Shown here: piece by piece, positions 23,552 through 33,147 of the stretch
Position numbering within the stretch: the stretch's first letter is position 1
Layout: the number at the start of each line of letters is the position of its first letter
NCBI RefSeq assembly: GCF_000821185.2
Contig: NZ_CP050855.1
Coordinates: forward strand, 2,542,001 to 2,606,000
Direction: 5' to 3'
Source of the DNA: Serratia symbiotica
Lineage (GTDB): Bacteria > Pseudomonadota > Gammaproteobacteria > Enterobacterales > Enterobacteriaceae
Length of the DNA: 64,000 nucleotides
Made by a program: the position numbers and the translations under genes
Notes under the pieces: model-generated
What the model saw: the letters and a program-made list of their open reading frames with translations, nothing else
Database searches by the model: none
Told to the model about the DNA's origin: nothing

Positions 23552-24709
23552 ATGACTGACAACCCGTTATTAATGCTACGCGAACGCATTAGCACTCTGG
23601 ATCTGAAGCTGTTGGCCCTGCTGGCAGAGCGGCGTGAGTTAGCAGTGGAAGTGGGCAAGACCAAGCTACACTCTCACCAGCCCATCCGCGATAAGGAGCG
23701 CGAACGCGATATGCTGGATGCGCTGATCGCTGCCGCCAGGCTTCACGGCCTTGATAGTCTCTTTATCACCCGAGTGTTTCAACTGATTATCGAAGATTCG
23801 GTGCTAACCCAGCAATCTCTATTGCAGCATCAGCTTAACCAAATCAGCCAGCACGCTGTACGCATCGCTTTTCTTGGGCCTAAAGGATCTTACTCACATC
23901 TGGCGGCGCGCCAATACGCCGCGCGCCATTTCGATCAACTGATCGAGTGCGGCTGCCAAAAGTTCCAGGATATCTTCACTCAGGTGGAAACCGGCCAGGC
24001 AGATTACGCTATCCTACCTATCGAAAACACCAGTTCCGGTTCAATTAATGACGTTTACGATTTGTTGCAGCACACCAGTTTATCGATCGTCGGCGAGTTG
24101 ACCAACCCGATTGATCACTGCGTTCTGGTGGCCAAAGACAGCGATCTGGACCAGATCGAAACCGTCTACAGCCATCCGCAACCCTTTCAGCAGTGCAGCC
24201 AGTTCATCAACCGCTATCCGTACTGGAAAATCGTGTATACCGAAAGCACCGCTGCAGCAATGAAAAAAGTTGCCAAGCTGAACTCGCCGAAATCAGCAGC
24301 ATTGGGCAGTGAGGCTGGCGGTGCACTGTATGGCTTACAGGTACTGGAACATAACCTGGCCAACCAGCAACAGAACATTACCCGTTTTATCGTGCTGGCG
24401 CGCAAAGCGATTAACGTTTCCGAACAAGTACCAGCCAAAACCACCCTGATCATGGCCACTGGCCAGCAATCCGGTGCATTGGTTGAAGCATTATTAGTGT
24501 TGCGAGATAACGACATCATCATGACAAAGTTGGAATCCCGGCCAATTAATGGCAACCCTTGGGAAGAGATGTTTTATATCGATGTACAAGCTAACTTGCG
24601 TTCTGGGGCAATGCAGAAATCGCTACAGGATCTGGTGCCTATTACCCGCTCGCTGAAAGTCTTGGGCTGTTACCCAAGCGACAACGTGGTGCCAGTCAAA
24701 CCGTCATAA
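23552..24709 (+). CDS. pheA: Bifunctional chorismate mutase / prephenate dehydratase
   Basis: Encodes 385 residues (E. coli PheA 386) and catalyses the two steps from chorismate to phenylpyruvate in phenylalanine synthesis. Chorismate mutase occupies about 1-95 ([37 protein letters not shown]). Prephenate dehydratase spans about 105-285, with [30 protein letters not shown] and the key [11 protein letters not shown]. The ACT regulatory domain follows, with the feedback-inhibition motifs [12 protein letters not shown] and [16 protein letters not shown] both intact. The frame is open 12 codons upstream, but [13 protein letters not shown] with GAAGGC-type purines before it is the family start. 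The IS sits 60 bases upstream, so its transcript must come from read-through or a promoter in or near the IS. Confidence 0.97.
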   Translation: MTDNPLLMLRERISTLDLKLLALLAERRELAVEVGKTKLHSHQPIRDKERERDMLDALIAAARLHGLDSLFITRVFQLIIEDSVLTQQSLLQHQLNQISQHAVRIAFLGPKGSYSHLAARQYAARHFDQLIECGCQKFQDIFTQVETGQADYAILPIENTSSGSINDVYDLLQHTSLSIVGELTNPIDHCVLVAKDSDLDQIETVYSHPQPFQQCSQFINRYPYWKIVYTESTAAAMKKVAKLNSPKSAALGSEAGGALYGLQVLEHNLANQQQNITRFIVLARKAINVSEQVPAKTTLIMATGQQSGALVEALLVLRDNDIIMTKLESRPINGNPWEEMFYIDVQANLRSGAMQKSLQDLVPITRSLKVLGCYPSDNVVPVKPS

Positions 24710-24743
24710 AAATGGGGGATGGCCACACCCTGTTGTTTTAATG

Positions 24744-25865
24744 TTACTTCCGGCTGTCGTTAACCTGCCACAATAATGTGCGGCTCTCCACCAAGAAGCG
24801 CTGGGCGTAAATGCCGAACCAGCGCGCCACTTTTTGGAAGCTTTCAATAAACGCCTGCTTGTTATTATGCTCTAGTAACTTTATCGCCTCACCGAAACGC
24901 TGGTAGTAGCGTTTAATCAGCGCGATATTCTCTTCCGAAGACATGATGATGTCGGCGTAGAGTTGCGGATCCTGCGCAAACAGTCGGCCAATCATCGCCA
25001 GTTCCAAGCGATAAATCGGTGAAGAAAGTGCCAGTAGTTGTTCCAACTGAACATTTTCTTCCGCCAAATGCAACCCGTAGGCAAAGGTAGTAAAATGGCG
25101 CAACGCTTGGATAAATGCCATATTCTGGTCATGTTCCAGCGCACTGATGCGGTGTAAACGCGCGCCCCACACTTGCAGTTGCTCCAACAACCACTGATAG
25201 GCTTCCGGCTGGCGCCCATCGCAATAGACTACCACCTGCTTAGCCACACTGCCCACATCCGGGCCGAACATCGGGTGCAACCCAAGCACTGGGCCACCGT
25301 GCACCGCCAACATCGCATTCAACGGGCGATTTTTTACCGATGCCAGATCCACCAGAATACAGTCGTCCGGCAGCGCAGGCAGCCGACTAATCACCTGCTC
25401 GGTAACATGAATCGGCACACTGACGATCACCATGCCGGCATTCGTCAGCAATTGCTCCGCCTGCGGCCAGTCCCCCTGATCCAGCACCTTGACCTGATAG
25501 CCGGACAACGTCAGCAGGCGGTTAAATACCCGCCCCATCTGACCATTGCCACCGATAATGACGATAGGACGCAGTTCAGGCCGCAGGGTTTTAAAGCCTT
25601 TGTCATTTTCACTGACATAAGACTCACGCATCACCCGGCGCAACACGTCTTCGATCAGATCCGGCGGCACACCAATGTTTTCCGCCTCTTTACGGCTTGA
25701 TGCCAGCATCGCCGCTTCACGTTCAGGCACATATATCGGCAACCCATGACAGCTTTTCACTTCACCCACTGCCGCCACCAGATGCAGGCGTTTCGCCAAC
25801 AACTCCAGTAGTGCTTTGTCTATCTCATCGATTTGATCGCGCAACGCGGTCAGTTCAGCCACCAT
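24744..25865 (-). CDS. tyrA: Bifunctional chorismate mutase / prephenate dehydrogenase
   Basis: Encodes 373 residues, the E. coli TyrA length. It converts chorismate via prephenate to 4-hydroxyphenylpyruvate in tyrosine synthesis. The N-terminal chorismate mutase domain is clear ([30 protein letters not shown]). The dehydrogenase domain begins with the NAD-binding [12 protein letters not shown] near residue 103. [12 protein letters not shown] and the catalytic-region [10 protein letters not shown] near 197 follow. The ATG lies 6 bases past the aroF stop, so the two form an aroF-tyrA operon as in E. coli. It is convergent with pheA, with only 34 bases between the stops. Confidence 0.97.
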   Translation of the reverse strand: MVAELTALRDQIDEIDKALLELLAKRLHLVAAVGEVKSCHGLPIYVPEREAAMLASSRKEAENIGVPPDLIEDVLRRVMRESYVSENDKGFKTLRPELRPIVIIGGNGQMGRVFNRLLTLSGYQVKVLDQGDWPQAEQLLTNAGMVIVSVPIHVTEQVISRLPALPDDCILVDLASVKNRPLNAMLAVHGGPVLGLHPMFGPDVGSVAKQVVVYCDGRQPEAYQWLLEQLQVWGARLHRISALEHDQNMAFIQALRHFTTFAYGLHLAEENVQLEQLLALSSPIYRLELAMIGRLFAQDPQLYADIIMSSEENIALIKRYYQRFGEAIKLLEHNNKQAFIESFQKVARWFGIYAQRFLVESRTLLWQVNDSRK

Positions 25866-25871
25866 AACTCT

Positions 25872-26945
25872 CTACTCTCCAATGCGGGCCGTCAGCACAG
25901 CACCAAGTTCCCTGTGCATATGGCGCAGCAGGGTCTCGGTGCTCTCCCAGTTAATGCATGCGTCGGTGACGGAAATACCATAACGCATGTTTGTACGCGG
26001 TTGTTCAGAAGACTGGTTGCCTTCATGCAGGTGGCTTTCCAGCATGATGCCAGTGATCGAGCGGTTACCCGCTTTGATCTGCTCAACCACCGACTCGGCA
26101 ACCGTCCGCTGACGACGATAATCTTTATTCGAGTTGCCATGGCTGCAATCTATCATCAATGATGGGTGGAGTCCTGCATCCCGCATCTGTTTTTCACAGG
26201 CGGCGACGTCTTGGGCACTGTAGTTTGGCGTCTTGCCACCGCGCAAGATCACATGACCATTCGGGTTTCCCTGGGTTTGCAGCAGGCATACCTGCCCTGC
26301 CTGGTTAATACCGACAAAACGGTGCGGCATAGCGGCGGCACGCATGGCATTGATGGCGGTTCCCAGGCTACCGTCTGTGCCGTTTTTGAAGCCGACTGGC
26401 ATCGACAGACCCGAAGCCATCTCACGGTGCGTCTGTGATTCGGTGGTACGCGCACCAATCGCCGACCAACTGAACAGGTCTCCCAGGTATTGTGGGCTGT
26501 TCGGATCCAACGCTTCGGTCGCCAGCGGCAACCCCATGCCCACCAAACCCAACAGCAGGCGACGCGCTATGTGCAAACCAGCCTCAACATCAAACGAACC
26601 ATCCATGTACGGATCGTTGATCAAGCCCTTCCACCCAACAGTGGTTCTGGGCTTTTCAAAATAGACACGCATAACGATAAATAGCTGATCGCTCAATTCA
26701 GCCGACAGGGTTTTCAAATGACGGGCGTAATCCAACGCCGCATCCGGATCGTGGATGGAGCATGGCCCACAGACCACCAGCAGGCGGTGATCGCGCCCCT
26801 GCAAAATATCGGCGATGATTTTGCGGGCGCTGGCGATTTCATTTTCATCATTGACACTGAGCGGAAATTGATTTTTCAGTTCTTCCGGCGTGATCAAGAC
26901 CTGTTCTGCACGAATATGTACATTATTGAGCCCGTCTTTTTGCAT
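25872..26945 (-). CDS. aroF: 3-deoxy-7-phosphoheptulonate synthase, tyrosine-sensitive type
   Basis: Encodes 357 residues (E. coli AroF 356). It condenses phosphoenolpyruvate and erythrose 4-phosphate, the entry step of the shikimate pathway. Conserved blocks: LLVVCGPCSIHDPDAALDYA, MRVYFEKPRTTVGWKGLINDP, SWSAIGARTTESQTHRE, GFKNGTDGSLGTAINAM, and the metal-site segment MIDCSHGNSNKDY. The operon partner tyrA and the presence of a chorismate mutase-dehydrogenase immediately downstream point to the Tyr-regulated isozyme rather than AroG or AroH; this is by context. TyrR-like sites lie upstream. Confidence 0.95.
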   Translation of the reverse strand: MQKDGLNNVHIRAEQVLITPEELKNQFPLSVNDENEIASARKIIADILQGRDHRLLVVCGPCSIHDPDAALDYARHLKTLSAELSDQLFIVMRVYFEKPRTTVGWKGLINDPYMDGSFDVEAGLHIARRLLLGLVGMGLPLATEALDPNSPQYLGDLFSWSAIGARTTESQTHREMASGLSMPVGFKNGTDGSLGTAINAMRAAAMPHRFVGINQAGQVCLLQTQGNPNGHVILRGGKTPNYSAQDVAACEKQMRDAGLHPSLMIDCSHGNSNKDYRRQRTVAESVVEQIKAGNRSITGIMLESHLHEGNQSSEQPRTNMRYGISVTDACINWESTETLLRHMHRELGAVLTARIGE

Positions 26946-27021
26946 GATTCTATTCCTGTCTTTTGCCGTTTTGCATTGAAATGGAACATTGAGCGTTCTA
27001 GAGTCCTAGCTTACCATGAAG

Positions 27022-27062
27022 TGTAAAGATTTAAATCCGAAATATGTAAACAAAGTATTACT
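27022..27062 (-). promoter_or_regulatory. Possible TyrR boxes upstream of aroF
   Basis: TGTAAACAAAGTATTACT (27045-27062) has a perfect left half and 4 of 6 matches in the right half of the TyrR box TGTAAA-N6-TTTACA, and keeps the G-N14-C feature. A second, weaker site TGTAAAGATTTAAATCCG (27022-27039) has a perfect left half and the G-N14-C spacing, but only 1 of 6 right-half matches. Their centres are 23 bases apart. aroF-tyrA in E. coli is repressed by TyrR through several boxes in this position. Confidence 0.4.
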
Positions 27063-27413
27063 ACCATGAATTAAAAAAAGGCTAAGAGATGCAAGCAGTA
27101 AAAGCACATACAATTAATTAATGACGCAAACCTTCCTCAACCAACATAAACACCTAAAAGTGCAAATATTTATGTACACAAAAATTACAGGGTAGAATCC
27201 CCAATTGCAATTGGAAGCAAAAATCAGCCAAAATACCTAATAAAAGCTTCAGAGTGCTCAGCATGCTATGCTGTCAGCGGGGATTAATTCATCAGCAGAA
27301 GAGCCAATAAATGAGGTTGATAAATTAAGCTTACTCAGTTCTTTTTGTCACTATGGCGAGCCGATATAATTGGTCGTCATCACCAATAACCTTCTTAACA
27401 ATCTGGATCTAGA
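27063..27413. other. AT-rich intergenic region between aroF and ydiY
   Basis: About 350 AT-rich bases without any recognisable coding sequence. It must hold the divergent promoters of aroF-tyrA and ydiY. No repeat or IS end was recognised. Confidence 0.5.
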
Positions 27414-28178
27414 ATGCTTGCTTCACATGTTCGCAGTACAATTCCGCTATTTATCTGCTGCTTGGCAACTTTTACCAGTGCTTTAGCCCTTGCCGACAAC
27501 ACACTTTTTACTGCGATGGACGACCCGGCCACCGCCCAAAAACCATTCGAAGGTAACTTCCAAGCCGGTTACAACGCCCAGTCTGGCAACTCGCAAAACT
27601 CCAGGCTACTGGCCAGCACCAACATGACCTGGTTCGACAACGATGCAGCCTACAGCTTGTGGGGGGCAGCCAACAATGCCACTTCCTCCAACGTACGCTC
27701 GTCTGAAAAATACCAGGCAGGCGGCCGTAACCGTTACAACCTGAATGATCGCAACTACTTATTTGGCCAAGCCAGTTGGCTGAGCGACCGTTTCAATGGT
27801 TACGATTCTCGCTCCATACTAACCGGCGGTTATGGTCATCAGATCTTGAATGGGCCAGTCAGCGACCTGCGAGTAGAATTTGGTCCCGGTGTGCGTCACG
27901 ATGAATATCATGGCGGAGGCCGTTCCACCAAAGCACTGGCTTATGGCGCAGCAAACTACTCATATCAACTGACCGACAGCACTAAAATCACTCAGGGTAT
28001 TTCTGCGCTGACAAACGAAGCTATCACACTGAACTCGGAAACCGCCCTGAACGTGGCGATCAACGAGAAATTATCACTGCGCGTGGCCTACACCATAACT
28101 TATAATCGCAAACCACCGGTATCAGCGCCTAAGAGTACCGACACCACGACCTCAGTTACGCTGGTCTACGGACTATAA
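27414..28178 (+). CDS. ydiY: YdiY-like outer-membrane protein (DUF481)
   Basis: Encodes 254 residues, similar along its length to E. coli YdiY, an acid- or salt-inducible putative outer-membrane beta-barrel of the DUF481 family. A signal peptide ends near SALALADNTLF. The mature start FTAMDDPATAQKPFEGN and blocks such as YSLWGAANNATSSN, SSEKYQAGGRNRYNL, YLFGQASWLSDRFNGY and VEFGPGVRHDEY match YdiY. The C-terminal residues TTTSVTLVYGL alternate polar and hydrophobic residues as in a last beta-strand. The ATG has no very strong ribosome site. It stands alone between aroF and the rplS operon; in E. coli the gene is elsewhere. Confidence 0.85.
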   Translation: MLASHVRSTIPLFICCLATFTSALALADNTLFTAMDDPATAQKPFEGNFQAGYNAQSGNSQNSRLLASTNMTWFDNDAAYSLWGAANNATSSNVRSSEKYQAGGRNRYNLNDRNYLFGQASWLSDRFNGYDSRSILTGGYGHQILNGPVSDLRVEFGPGVRHDEYHGGGRSTKALAYGAANYSYQLTDSTKITQGISALTNEAITLNSETALNVAINEKLSLRVAYTITYNRKPPVSAPKSTDTTTSVTLVYGL

Positions 28179-28189
28179 TCTCTGCTACC

Positions 28190-28465
28190 CATCGGTTCAT
28201 GTCAGGCATAAAGGCTTGTGGTGTATTAGGATCGCATATTGGGTGGAGGTAGAATTTGCTGCCTCGGCAGGCGCGCAATAAAAAAATGGGGGCTTCAGCA
28301 ACCTGGGAGGATCCATTTACACCAGAGGACTTATTACAAGATGGCTCTGCTAACCGCAACGGCGACAGCGGGGTGTTACAAAAGGTTCTGCCTAAAGCTG
28401 GATGAGAAGGGTATGAGCAATAGGATGAGAAAAAGAATTGGGGTTCACGCTAAAATGCGATAAAC
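28190..28465. other. Gene-free stretch downstream of ydiY
   Basis: About 275 bases between the ydiY stop and the rplS terminator. In E. coli the yfiR-yfiN-yfiB genes lie beyond rplS on this side; nothing like them is seen. Reading frames of 67-74 codons on both strands resemble nothing recognised and overlap each other, so they are not called genes. Confidence 0.5.
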
Positions 28466-28466
28466 C

Positions 28467-28493
28467 AAAAAAGGCTTACCAAAACGGTAAGCC
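28467..28493 (-). terminator. Terminator of the rpsP-rimM-trmD-rplS operon
   Basis: GGCTTACC pairs with GGTAAGCC around a short loop and is followed by TTTTTT on the minus strand, about 40 bases past the rplS stop. Confidence 0.85.
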
Positions 28494-28534
28494 AATGATA
28501 ATTATAATTTTTTGGATGCAGCGTTAGCTGTATC

Positions 28535-28897
<363 letters not shown>

Positions 28898-28930
28898 CTA
28901 GGTAAACTGATATATCGGTTTCGCCTGATG

Positions 28931-29698
28931 TCAGACGTTCCCTTCATACTCCTGTTGTCTGGCCAGATGCTCCAGTTGGAACTCAGCCAGCAACACCGCT
29001 TGCTCGTCAGTCAGAGCTAGGCATTCTAGAAGCTCAGGTCTTCTAAGCCAGGTACGGCCCAGCGACTGTTTTAAGCGCCAGCGACGTATCTCGACATGGT
29101 TTCCCGACAGCAGAACCGGCGGAACTTCCATCCCTGCCAACACCTCTGGGCGGGTATAGTGCGGGCAATCCAGTAATCCGTCAGCGAAGGAGTCTTCCTC
29201 CGCTGAGGCCTGATGCCCCAGCACACCCGGTATGAAACGGGCGACTGAATCAATCAGGGTCATTGCTGGCAATTCCCCGCCGCTGAGTACGTAATCGCCG
29301 ATTGACCATTCTTCGTCAATTTCGGTTTGGATCACGCGCTCATCTATCCCTTCGTAGCGACCACACACCAGAATCATCTTCTGATTGGCCGCCAGTTCGC
29401 ACACGCCGGTTTGATCCAACTTGCGCCCCTGAGGCGACAGATAAATCACCTTGGCGCCCTCGCCTGCTGCTACTTTTGCTGCATCAATGGCTTCCCGCAA
29501 GGGTTGTACCATCATCAACATCCCAGGGCCACCGCCGTATGGGCGATCGTCCACGGTACGATGCCGGTCGTAGGTGAAATCACGCGGACTCCAACACTGC
29601 ACACTCAGCAGGCCACTTTTTACTGCCCGGCCGGTCACTCCGTAATCGGTGATTGCGCGGAACATTTCTGGAAACAGGCTTACAACACCAATGAACAC
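28931..29698 (-). CDS. trmD: tRNA (guanine37-N1)-methyltransferase
   Basis: Encodes 255 residues (E. coli TrmD 255). TrmD methylates G37 next to the anticodon of tRNAs reading CNN/CGG codons and prevents frameshifting. The knotted SAM-binding fold shows in [41 protein letters not shown], and [18 protein letters not shown], ending with [12 protein letters not shown]. The start [17 protein letters not shown] is conserved. It is third in the operon between rimM and rplS. Confidence 0.98.
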   Translation of the reverse strand: MFIGVVSLFPEMFRAITDYGVTGRAVKSGLLSVQCWSPRDFTYDRHRTVDDRPYGGGPGMLMMVQPLREAIDAAKVAAGEGAKVIYLSPQGRKLDQTGVCELAANQKMILVCGRYEGIDERVIQTEIDEEWSIGDYVLSGGELPAMTLIDSVARFIPGVLGHQASAEEDSFADGLLDCPHYTRPEVLAGMEVPPVLLSGNHVEIRRWRLKQSLGRTWLRRPELLECLALTDEQAVLLAEFQLEHLARQQEYEGNV

Positions 29699-29750
29699 CA
29701 GCCAATCCCCATACTGTTATTCCACTTGCTTCGACCTTGTGATCCAGAAG

Positions 29751-30299
29751 TCAAAAACCCGGATCCCAATCTGCTTCAATCACTTGAGCAGTGAGATCGA
29801 CTTTCTTGATAACCTGCCCGTGAAGAAACGGAACCAACCGCTCCTTCATGCCGAACGCATCTTTCAGGTTCGCTTTCACAACCATCACATCGTTAGAACC
29901 GGTTTCCATCATATCGATGACTTTACCCAGTTCATAACCTGTGGTGGTGACTACCTGGCAGCCAATTAAGTCTTTCCAGTAATAATCATCCCCCTCCAGC
30001 GGAGGCAGTTGCTCAGAATCTACGATGATCTCACAATGAGTCAGCAAACTCGCTGCGTCCCGATCGTCAATACCTTTGATCTTAATGATCAAATCCTGAC
30101 TGTGGTGCTTCCAGTCTTCCAACTCGACAAACTGCCACTGACCCACCTGCTGGATAAGCCAAGGCTGATAGTCAAAAATGCTTTCGGCGTTTTCGGTGGA
30201 TGAAAACACTTTGAGCCAACCACGGATGCCGTAAGCAGACCCCATTTTACCGAGTACAATCGGTTGTTTAGGAGCTACCGGTTTAAGTTGCTTGCTCAT
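29751..30299 (-). CDS. rimM: Ribosome maturation factor RimM
   Basis: Encodes 182 residues, the E. coli length. RimM assists 30S head assembly near S19. The N-terminal RimM domain reads [22 protein letters not shown], and the C-terminal PRC-barrel part contains [20 protein letters not shown] and the very conserved [12 protein letters not shown], finishing with [10 protein letters not shown]. The frame extends three codons upstream, but [13 protein letters not shown] at 30299 is the family start. It is second in the operon after rpsP. Confidence 0.97.
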   Translation of the reverse strand: MSKQLKPVAPKQPIVLGKMGSAYGIRGWLKVFSSTENAESIFDYQPWLIQQVGQWQFVELEDWKHHSQDLIIKIKGIDDRDAASLLTHCEIIVDSEQLPPLEGDDYYWKDLIGCQVVTTTGYELGKVIDMMETGSNDVMVVKANLKDAFGMKERLVPFLHGQVIKKVDLTAQVIEADWDPGF

Positions 30300-30317
30300 T
30301 GCCACCACCGCAACAGA

Positions 30318-30566
30318 TTACGCTGCTTTCTTAGCGTCTTTGATCAGCGCGTGAACGCGATCAGAGACAGTTGCACCCAAGCCGATCCAATGTTCGATAC
30401 GATCCAGATCCAGACGCAGAGCTTCAGCCTGACCAGTTGCGATCGGGTTGAAGAAGCCTACGCGCTCAATGAAACGACCATCACGCGCATTGCGACTGTC
30501 GGTCACTACTACTTGATAGAACGGACGCTTTTTTGCGCCGCCACGTGCCAAACGAATTGTTACCAT
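30318..30566 (-). CDS. rpsP: 30S ribosomal protein S16
   Basis: Encodes 82 residues, the E. coli length. The sequence is unmistakable: [39 protein letters not shown], then [15 protein letters not shown]. It is first in the operon; an AGAGGA ribosome site lies just upstream of the ATG. Confidence 0.98.
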   Translation of the reverse strand: MVTIRLARGGAKKRPFYQVVVTDSRNARDGRFIERVGFFNPIATGQAEALRLDLDRIEHWIGLGATVSDRVHALIKDAKKAA

Positions 30567-30593
30567 AACATCCTCTTTAAGTGAATAAAACAG

Positions 30594-30621
30594 CCGGGCC
30601 CCATTGAGGGACAGGGCCCGG
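30594..30621 (-). terminator. Hairpin between ffh and rpsP
   Basis: CCGGGCCC and GGGCCCGG can form an eight-pair GC-only stem in the spacer; on the minus strand a short T run (GCTGTTTTATTC) follows. It probably ends the ffh transcript, but its place 30 bases upstream of rpsP also fits a leader structure. Confidence 0.55.
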
Positions 30622-30781
30622 TTGCAATATAAAAAGCCCGAAAATTCTACTCATTTTGGCGCAAAAAGCAATCTAAAGCTTAGATCGCGCGGGGCAATTT
30701 TAGCAGCCAATCAAGCTTCAGGCGGTTTTCAGCGCGAGAAGCTAATGATGAATGCGCTCGCTTTTGGCGGGCAGATGCCTG

Positions 30782-32143
30782 CTAGCGGCCAGGGAAACCC
30801 GGCATCATCATACCTTTCATACCACGCATCATCTTCACCATACCGCCTTTTTTCATCTTCTTCATCATGCGCTGCATTTCGTCAAACTGCTTGAGCAAAC
30901 GGTTAACATCCTGCACCTGTACGCCGGAACCCATCGCGATGCGGCGCTTACGCGAACCTTTGATGATTTCCGGCTTGGCACGTTCTTTCACCGTCATCGA
31001 ATTGATAATCGCCTCCATGCGCACCAAGACTTTGTCGTCCATCTGCGACTTCACGTTGTCCGGCAGTTGACCGGCACCAGGCAGTTTGCTCAGCATGCTG
31101 GCCATACCGCCCATGTTGCGCATCTGCTTGAGTTGATCCAAGAAGTCGGTCAAGTCAAAACCGTCGCCCTTTTTCAACTTATTGGCCAGTTTCTCCGCCT
31201 GTTCACGATCAACTTTGCTTTCGATATCTTCGATCAGCGATAGCATATCGCCCATACCCAGGATGCGTGACGCCACGCGATCCGGGTGAAACGGCTCTAG
31301 CGCCTCGGTTTTCTCGCCCACGCCGAGGAATTTGATCGGCTTGCCGGTAATGTGGCGGATGGAAAGCGCTGCACCGCCGCGCGCATCACCATCAACTTTG
31401 GTTAGCACCACGCCAGTCAGCGGCAGCGCTTCATTAAAGGCTTTTGCGGTATTGGCGGCATCCTGACCAGTCATGGCGTCAACCACAAACAGGGTTTCTA
31501 CCGGATTGATCGCTGCGTGTACCTGCCTGATTTCGTCCATCATCGCTTCGTCAACATGCAAACGGCCGGCTGTATCGACGATCAACACATCGTAAAACTT
31601 CAATTTGGCCTGTTGCAGCGCGCGATTGACGATATCGAGCGGTTTTTCTTTAACCTCGGAGGGGAAGAAATCGATGCCAACGCCTTCTGCCAGTGCTTCC
31701 AATTGCTTGATTGCCGCAGGGCGATAAATGTCCGCAGACACCACCAGAACTTTCTTCTTATGTTTTTCTTTCAGAAACTTGCCAAGCTTGGCTGCGCTTG
31801 TGGTTTTACCCGCGCCTTGCAGACCCGCCATCAGCACCACCGCTGGTGGCTGAGCCGCCAGATTCAGCTCGGTGTTCACTGCGCCCATCGCGGCAATCAG
31901 CTCACTCTTGACGATCTTGACGAACTCCTGACCCGGTGTCAGGCTTTTGTTGACTTCATGGCCGACGGCGCTTTCTTTTACACGATTGATAAAGTCACGA
32001 ACCACTGGCAGCGCAACGTCTGCTTCTAGCAGCGCCATGCGCACTTCACGCAGGGTTTCCTTGATATTCTCTTCGGTTAGCCGCCCACGGCCGCTAATAT
32101 TGCGCAATGTGCGCGACAATCGATCGGTTAAATTTTCAAACAT
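30782..32143 (-). CDS. ffh: Signal recognition particle protein Ffh
   Basis: Encodes 453 residues, the E. coli length. With 4.5S RNA, Ffh delivers inner-membrane proteins to FtsY and SecYEG. The N domain starts MFENLTDRLSRTLRNISGRG. The GTPase domain shows the P-loop AGLQGAGKTTSAAKLG (about residue 105), DIYRPAAIKQLE, the DTAGRLHVD motif (about 190) and TKVDGDARGG. The methionine-rich M domain follows from about 300 (MRNMGGMASML; GSGVQVQDVNRLLKQFDEM) and ends MKGMMMPGFPGR. It is divergent from ypjD, the standard enterobacterial arrangement. Confidence 0.98.
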   Translation of the reverse strand: MFENLTDRLSRTLRNISGRGRLTEENIKETLREVRMALLEADVALPVVRDFINRVKESAVGHEVNKSLTPGQEFVKIVKSELIAAMGAVNTELNLAAQPPAVVLMAGLQGAGKTTSAAKLGKFLKEKHKKKVLVVSADIYRPAAIKQLEALAEGVGIDFFPSEVKEKPLDIVNRALQQAKLKFYDVLIVDTAGRLHVDEAMMDEIRQVHAAINPVETLFVVDAMTGQDAANTAKAFNEALPLTGVVLTKVDGDARGGAALSIRHITGKPIKFLGVGEKTEALEPFHPDRVASRILGMGDMLSLIEDIESKVDREQAEKLANKLKKGDGFDLTDFLDQLKQMRNMGGMASMLSKLPGAGQLPDNVKSQMDDKVLVRMEAIINSMTVKERAKPEIIKGSRKRRIAMGSGVQVQDVNRLLKQFDEMQRMMKKMKKGGMVKMMRGMKGMMMPGFPGR

Positions 32144-32312
32144 CGCCTCATACTCAACGTGTAATGACAGGCCGCACTAGCGGCATAATTGCGGCAATTA
32201 TAACACGAAGCACACAGGATCTCTGCATCAGCGTTGGAGATCGGTTGGAGTGCGGGGCGCGCAACGCTATACTGGTAATCAAATTAACCACGCCGAAGCA
32301 AAATTAAAAGCT

Positions 32313-33104
32313 ATGCTAGTTTTCTCCATTGTGGCTTTGATGGCCTACCTATTCAGCCTTGGACTGATCATCCCCAGCTTGTTGCGAAGGAACAGCGCAT
32401 ATCGTCGACTTGCTCTCGTCTCAGCGGTGGTAGCACTGCTCTGCCACACTATCGCGCTACAGCAGCGCATTTTTGATGTCAGCACTGGGCAAAACCTCAG
32501 CCTGCTGAATATCGGTTCAATCGTTAGCTTGATCATCTGCTCGATGATGACCGTTGTCGCTTCCCGTGGTCGTGGCTGGTTCCTGCTGCCGATCGTCTAC
32601 AGCTTTGCGATGATCAATCTGGCGTTTGCCAGTTTTATGCCCGGTGAGTTCATTACTCATTTGGAAGCCAGCCCAGAGTTGATGGCGCATATCGGCCTGG
32701 CGTTGTTCTCTTACGCCACACTGATCATCGCCATGTTGTATGCGTTACAACTTGCCTGGCTGGATTATTTATTGAAAAACAAGAAGCTGACCTTCAGCGC
32801 CGATATGCCGCCGCTGATGGGCATCGAACGCAAAATGTTCCACATCACCCAGGTCGGTGTGGTGCTGTTGACGCTTACCCTATGCACTGGCCTGCTTTAT
32901 ATGGATAACCTATTCAGCAAAGAGAACGTGCATAAAGCCGTGCTGTCGATCATGGCGTGGTTTGTGTACATCGTTCTGCTGTGGGGCCATTATCATGAAG
33001 GCTGGCGTGGTCGTCGCGTTGTCTGGTTCAGCTTTGCAGGGGCCTTTCTGCTGACACTCGCCTACTTCGGTAGCCGACTGATTCAGCAGGTCATGGTAGG
33101 CTAA
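32313..33104 (+). CDS. ypjD: YpjD, inner-membrane protein with a cytochrome c assembly (CcsA-like) domain
   Basis: Encodes 263 residues (E. coli YpjD 263) with eight or so hydrophobic segments. The CcsA/ResC-type core shows in AHIGLALFSYATLIIAMLYALQ and MPPLMGIERKMFHITQVGVV, then VHKAVLSIMAWFVYIVLLWGHY with conserved His residues that in relatives hold haem. Its role in enterobacteria is unsettled; genetic work links it with the CorB/CorC family next door in magnesium handling. The open frame begins at 32250, but MLVFSIVALMAYLFSLGLI at 32313 fits the family start. It is followed after 40 bases by corB. Confidence 0.9.
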   Translation: MLVFSIVALMAYLFSLGLIIPSLLRRNSAYRRLALVSAVVALLCHTIALQQRIFDVSTGQNLSLLNIGSIVSLIICSMMTVVASRGRGWFLLPIVYSFAMINLAFASFMPGEFITHLEASPELMAHIGLALFSYATLIIAMLYALQLAWLDYLLKNKKLTFSADMPPLMGIERKMFHITQVGVVLLTLTLCTGLLYMDNLFSKENVHKAVLSIMAWFVYIVLLWGHYHEGWRGRRVVWFSFAGAFLLTLAYFGSRLIQQVMVG

Positions 33105-33147
33105 GCCGCCTGAGGCTATCTTCCCTCATAATATAAGGAATGTCGCG

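Noticed and set aside
28239..28463. A 74-codon plus-strand frame
   Set aside because: Overlaps a minus-strand frame of similar length, has no recognised motif, and runs into the rplS terminator.
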